Below, piece by piece: positions 60,743 through 64,000 of a stretch of 64,000 nt of DNA. A program made the translations under genes and the position numbers. Numbering within the stretch: position 1 is the first letter of the stretch; each line of letters opens with the position of its first letter. A model generated the notes under the pieces. It ran no database searches. It had not been told where the DNA came from and saw only the letters and a list, made by a program, of their open reading frames with translations. Source of the stretch: Anaerococcus marasmi (GTDB taxonomy: Bacteria; Bacillota; Clostridia; Tissierellales; Peptoniphilaceae); the NCBI RefSeq assembly GCF_900290195.1, contig NZ_OLMF01000004.1, forward strand, positions 1,353,501 to 1,417,500, written 5' to 3'.

Positions 60743-61708
60743 TTACTCACCATCAATTACTGTATCAGAAAAGCCAATCATTAAATTCAAATCAGAATTC
60801 TCTATTTGCAAGATTCCGTATTCTACTAGACTTACTTCTGGATTATCCTTATATCTTTTGTCTGGACTTCCGTCTTTGTTTGTGTGCTTGTAGGTTTTTT
60901 CTAGGATTCTTGCATCTTTTGCGACTTTCCCTTCTTCCTTGAAGTCTTCTGCCCTAAGATCGACCCTTAGGTCCTTGTAGTCAATTGCCTTAAGGTCCTT
61001 GTTTTTCTCAAGTAAAAGAGCATCTGGCAAGAAGCTTATACTTATATCGTCTGCTTCAAGGCTTATTATCTCTACATTTGTATCTATTCCCTTAGGAAGG
61101 CCCTTTACTAGTCTTAGAGGGCTTCTATCTAGGATTAGATCATTTTCTAGATCATTTATTAGAAAGACCTCATCACTTTCTAATATCCCTGCCAAAAGCT
61201 TATTGCTAAGGTCGTATTCTTCCTTGGATCTGTCTTCGAAGTCATATTCTAAGCTTACTTGCTCTGGATTTTTTTTATAAAAATAAAGAATAGCACCTAT
61301 TATTGTAAGTCCTATGAATAGGGGATTTATAAAAAATAAAAATATTCCTGCAACAGAAAGAATAAGGCCAACAAGCTTGTAGGGTCTTTCTTCCTTTCTA
61401 CTTTCTAGGACATCTTCTAGGGCAGTTGACTTGATGTTTTTAAAGTCAATAGCTGATGTTTTATTTATTGTTTTTCCTTCTTTATTTTCTTCTGTATGAT
61501 TTTTCCCTAAGTCATTTAGGGGATTTTTGAATTCTTTCTGATAGGATAAGCCCGTTCCAGGGATATAGGCTGTTCCTCTGATATTTCCCTTGGCAGTTTT
61601 GGTTAGTCTAAACCCCTTGCCTCCCCAGGAAAATCCTGGACCAGTCTTTGACATGTTTATCCTAAAGCCCTTGCCTAAATTTATACTTTTTCTAAATCTT
61701 ATTCCCAT
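60743..61708 (-). CDS. DUF4236 protein with one membrane hairpin
   Basis: Residues 1-60 are a DUF4236 domain (MGIRFRKSINLGKGFRIN, SKTGPGFSWGGKGFR, IPGTGLSYQKEF). Residues ~108-145 form two hydrophobic segments, followed by a ~175-residue acidic cytoplasmic part. The role of DUF4236 is unknown; the domain occurs in many bacterial and phage proteins. Monocistronic, good AGGAGG site. Confidence 0.8.
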   Translation of the reverse strand: MGIRFRKSINLGKGFRINMSKTGPGFSWGGKGFRLTKTAKGNIRGTAYIPGTGLSYQKEFKNPLNDLGKNHTEENKEGKTINKTSAIDFKNIKSTALEDVLESRKEERPYKLVGLILSVAGIFLFFINPLFIGLTIIGAILYFYKKNPEQVSLEYDFEDRSKEEYDLSNKLLAGILESDEVFLINDLENDLILDRSPLRLVKGLPKGIDTNVEIISLEADDISISFLPDALLLEKNKDLKAIDYKDLRVDLRAEDFKEEGKVAKDARILEKTYKHTNKDGSPDKRYKDNPEVSLVEYGILQIENSDLNLMIGFSDTVIDGE

Positions 61709-61751
61709 AACTTCCTCCTTTGATAATTATATCAAATTAGGGAGAATTTTC

Positions 61752-61782
61752 CCATAATAAAACTGCCAGCAGAGCCGGCAGT
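61752..61782 (-). terminator. Terminator of the ornithine carbamoyltransferase gene
   Basis: ACTGCC pairs with GGCAGT and is followed by TTTTATTATG on the minus strand. Confidence 0.75.
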
Positions 61783-61797
61783 CTTAGTTAATCTTTT

Positions 61798-62802
61798 TTA
61801 CTTAAGTGTAGCATACATTATAGCTTTAATTGTATGCATTCTGTTTTCAGCTTCATCAAATACTTTAGATTTGTGTGATAGGAAGACTTCTTCTGTAACT
61901 TCCATACCGTTTAGTTCGTATTTGTCGCCGAATTTGTCATAGATATCTTTACCAACTGTTGTATTTAAATCGTGGAAAGATGGGAGGCAGTGCATGAAGA
62001 TTGTTTCTTCTTTAGCATTGTCCATTACCTTTTGGTTAACTTGGAATGGGTGAAGTTGTTCGATTCTATCAGCCCAAACATCTTCTGGTTCTCCCATTGA
62101 TACCCAAATATCTGTGTATATTACATCAGCATCCTTTGTGCTTGCCATTACATCTTCGCTAAATTCAACTTTTGTTCCGTGTTTTTTAGCAAATTCTCTA
62201 GCTAGTTCTTGAACATCTTCTTCTGGCCATAGGTCTTTTGGTCCACAACCGATGAAGTTGATACCAAGTTTTGCACAAGTTACTGCTAGGGAGTTACCCA
62301 TGTTGTTTCTGCAATCGCCCATATATACAAAGTTTAGACCACGAAGGCGTCCAAAGTTTTCTTTGATTGTAAGCATATCTGCTATCATTTGAGTTGGGTG
62401 CCATTTATCTGTTAGACCGTTCCATACTGGAACTCCTGCATTATCAGCTAACTCTTCTACTAAATCTTGTCTAAATCCTCTATATTCAATACCATCGTAG
62501 AATCTACCTAAAACTTTTGCAGTATCAGCTATTGATTCTTTCTTACCCATTTGGCTTGAACCTGGATCTAGATATGTTACTCCCATACCAAGGTCCATGC
62601 CTGCAACTTCGAATGAACATCTTGTTCTTGTTGATGTTTTCTCAAATAGTAGGACTATGTTTTTACCTTGGAGGTAATTATGTGGTGTCCCTGTTAGTTT
62701 CAAGTTTTTGAATTGTTCTGATAGTTTTATTAAGTATAAAACTTCATCTTCTGTAAAATCTTTAATAGCTAATAAATTGCGTCCTCTTAAGTTAACTCCC
62801 AT
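61798..62802 (-). CDS. argF: Ornithine carbamoyltransferase
   Basis: 334 residues with every key motif: EKTSTRTRCSFE, WHPTQM, the ornithine-binding DCRNNMGNS and DIWVSMGEPED, and FMHCLPSFHD. It joins ornithine and carbamoyl phosphate, or runs backward in arginine fermentation. No arginine deiminase or carbamate kinase gene is adjacent, so direction is open; arcB would be an equally valid name. Confidence 0.93.
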   Translation of the reverse strand: MGVNLRGRNLLAIKDFTEDEVLYLIKLSEQFKNLKLTGTPHNYLQGKNIVLLFEKTSTRTRCSFEVAGMDLGMGVTYLDPGSSQMGKKESIADTAKVLGRFYDGIEYRGFRQDLVEELADNAGVPVWNGLTDKWHPTQMIADMLTIKENFGRLRGLNFVYMGDCRNNMGNSLAVTCAKLGINFIGCGPKDLWPEEDVQELAREFAKKHGTKVEFSEDVMASTKDADVIYTDIWVSMGEPEDVWADRIEQLHPFQVNQKVMDNAKEETIFMHCLPSFHDLNTTVGKDIYDKFGDKYELNGMEVTEEVFLSHKSKVFDEAENRMHTIKAIMYATLK

Positions 62803-62825
62803 TTTAATCTCCTTATTTTTTTATT

Positions 62826-64000
62826 TTACATAATGCTAAAGGAAAACTTATCATCCTCTAACATAATTGTAAGCACGTTTGTACTATCCAAGTCATCTTG
62901 TAAGATTTTTCTAGAAACCATGGTTACAATCTTATCATCAACCACTCTTCTAATCTCTCTAGCCCCAAATTCTTCATAATCTGAGAGGTCTACTATTTTC
63001 TCGATGACTTCATTTGTGTAGGCAAAGTTTACTCCGATTTCCCCAAAATCATTTTTAACTTCTTCTAAGTAAATCTTTGTGATTTCCATAAGATCTTTAT
63101 AAGATAAGGTATTAAACTTAACTATTGCATCAAGCCTATTTATAAATTCAGGCTTAAAGTATTGGTAAAGTTCATGCTTATATAGATCGCTATCATCTTC
63201 CTTGGCCAATATATTAGATGTCAAAATTATAATAGTATTGGTAAAGTCTATGGTTATGCCTCTATTATCAGTCAGCCTTCCCTCATCGAGTATTTGAAGA
63301 AGAATATCAAAAATCTGCTTGTTAGCCTTTTCTATCTCATCAAATAGAATTACCGAATAAGGATTGATCCTCACTTTTTCAGTAAGCTGGCCGCCTTCTT
63401 CATAACCGACAAAGCCTGGAGGAGCTCCAATAAACTTAGTTGTGGAATTTGAATCCATATACTCACTCATGTCAAATCTTATCAGGCTTTCTTCCCCTTC
63501 GTAGAGGGTATCTGCCAGAACCTTTGCCAAATAGGTCTTACCAAGTCCTGTATTTCCTGTAAAAAGAAATGTCCCTATTGGCTTGTGCCTATTTTTCATG
63601 CCAACAGCCGTTCTTATTATAGCATTTGATATCTTTTCTACAGCTTCTTGTTGGCCTATTACTTTTTCACCCAGAGCCTTGTCTATATTTAGGATTTTCT
63701 CCTTCCTATCTTGATTCAAATCCTCGACAGGAATTTTAGTTATCCTAGATATCAAAGTTTTGATATGACTTTCTTCAAGTTTTTCTATTTTGACAAATTC
63801 ATATTTCTTATCTAGGTAGGATTTCTCTTCCTTTTTAAGCTCCGGTAGTTTTACTTTGGTGATTTTAGTATATTCTTCGAATTTATCTTCGTTTAATAAT
63901 CTTTTTTTGATAAACTCAAGCTCTCTTATATCGCTTCTTATCCTTCTTAGATCTTTTATATCTTCTGTTTCTTCTTGTTTTATTTCTAGATCTTTGTCGT
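62826..64000 (-). CDS. Clp-family AAA+ ATPase (C-terminal part)
   Basis: The frame stays open to the window edge, so the N-terminus lies outside. The visible part starts with a charged helical middle segment, then the linker ISRITKIPVEDLNQDRKEKIL and a D2 AAA+ module: Walker A TGNTGLGKTYLAKVL, GAPPGFVGYEEGGQLTE, Walker B VILFDEIEKAN, sensor TSNI, and the C-terminal FGAREIRRVVDD box. ClpC, ClpE and ClpB share this module. The Walker A has N-T-G-L where P-T-G-V is usual. No ClpP-binding loop could be identified with certainty. Confidence 0.87.
   Translation of the reverse strand, partial: DKDLEIKQEETEDIKDLRRIRSDIRELEFIKKRLLNEDKFEEYTKITKVKLPELKKEEKSYLDKKYEFVKIEKLEESHIKTLISRITKIPVEDLNQDRKEKILNIDKALGEKVIGQQEAVEKISNAIIRTAVGMKNRHKPIGTFLFTGNTGLGKTYLAKVLADTLYEGEESLIRFDMSEYMDSNSTTKFIGAPPGFVGYEEGGQLTEKVRINPYSVILFDEIEKANKQIFDILLQILDEGRLTDNRGITIDFTNTIIILTSNILAKEDDSDLYKHELYQYFKPEFINRLDAIVKFNTLSYKDLMEITKIYLEEVKNDFGEIGVNFAYTNEVIEKIVDLSDYEEFGAREIRRVVDDKIVTMVSRKILQDDLDSTNVLTIMLEDDKFSFSIM

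Overview
The window looks like the chromosome of a low-GC anaerobic Gram-positive coccus of the Peptoniphilaceae type, close to Anaerococcus. This is an inference from the AT-rich sequence, strong AGGAGG ribosome sites, streptococcus-like lac genes, a T-box leader, a flavodiiron protein beside a fused acyl-CoA dehydrogenase, and many decaying genes. No taxonomic search was possible.

Layout. 1-4.1 kb: the end of a PTS permease, a flavodiiron protein and an acyl-CoA dehydrogenase/ETF-alpha/rubredoxin-like fusion whose rubredoxin domain has lost all four iron ligands. 5.1-25 kb: a carbohydrate island read almost wholly on the minus strand. An aga-type operon (agaS, GntR regulator, nagA, lacC, lacD) lies next to a lac operon (lacA-lacB-lacF-lacE-lacG). 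Then come lacR, a galactitol-family PTS with a second lacAB, an intracellular alpha-L-fucosidase with a GPH symporter, and a second lacE flanked by remnants of lacF and lacG. All routes meet at tagatose-6-phosphate, and lacC/lacD, found only in the aga operon, complete the pathway. The expected diet is lactose, galactose, N-acetylgalactosamine and fucosylated host glycans.

25-33.7 kb: a dead citrate synthase, tRNA-Gln, and one rRNA operon on the minus strand (16S, tRNA-Ala, 23S, 5S) with three tandem promoters. The 23S gene carries a 207-bp intervening sequence at the helix-45 site. Downstream of 5S lies an unusual 1.5-kb array of 5S-derived units enlarged by hairpin insertions whose stems covary. 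33.7-48.6 kb: a BCCT transporter, a MITE-like palindromic element, a radical SAM protein, a hemerythrin-like protein, a ugpQ-B-A-E-C type operon, an UbiB/AarF-like kinase, PepF, a lipoprotein, a rhomboid protease and glycerate kinase.

48.6-64 kb: a 221-bp structured repeat present three and a half times behind its own promoter and upstream of an EamA transporter; pdxS; a compact Fst/par-like type I toxin-antitoxin locus; an ahpC/ahpF deletion fusion; an MFS/ArsR pair; a T-box-controlled trpXYZ-like ABC transporter; two carbamoyltransferase paralogues, one with a rewritten ornithine-binding loop; pyrimidine-nucleoside phosphorylase; a DUF4236 protein; and the C-terminal part of a Clp ATPase.

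The strongest candidates for something undescribed are the 5S-derived array, the 221-bp repeat array, the type I toxin-antitoxin locus and the cysteine-free rubredoxin fusion.
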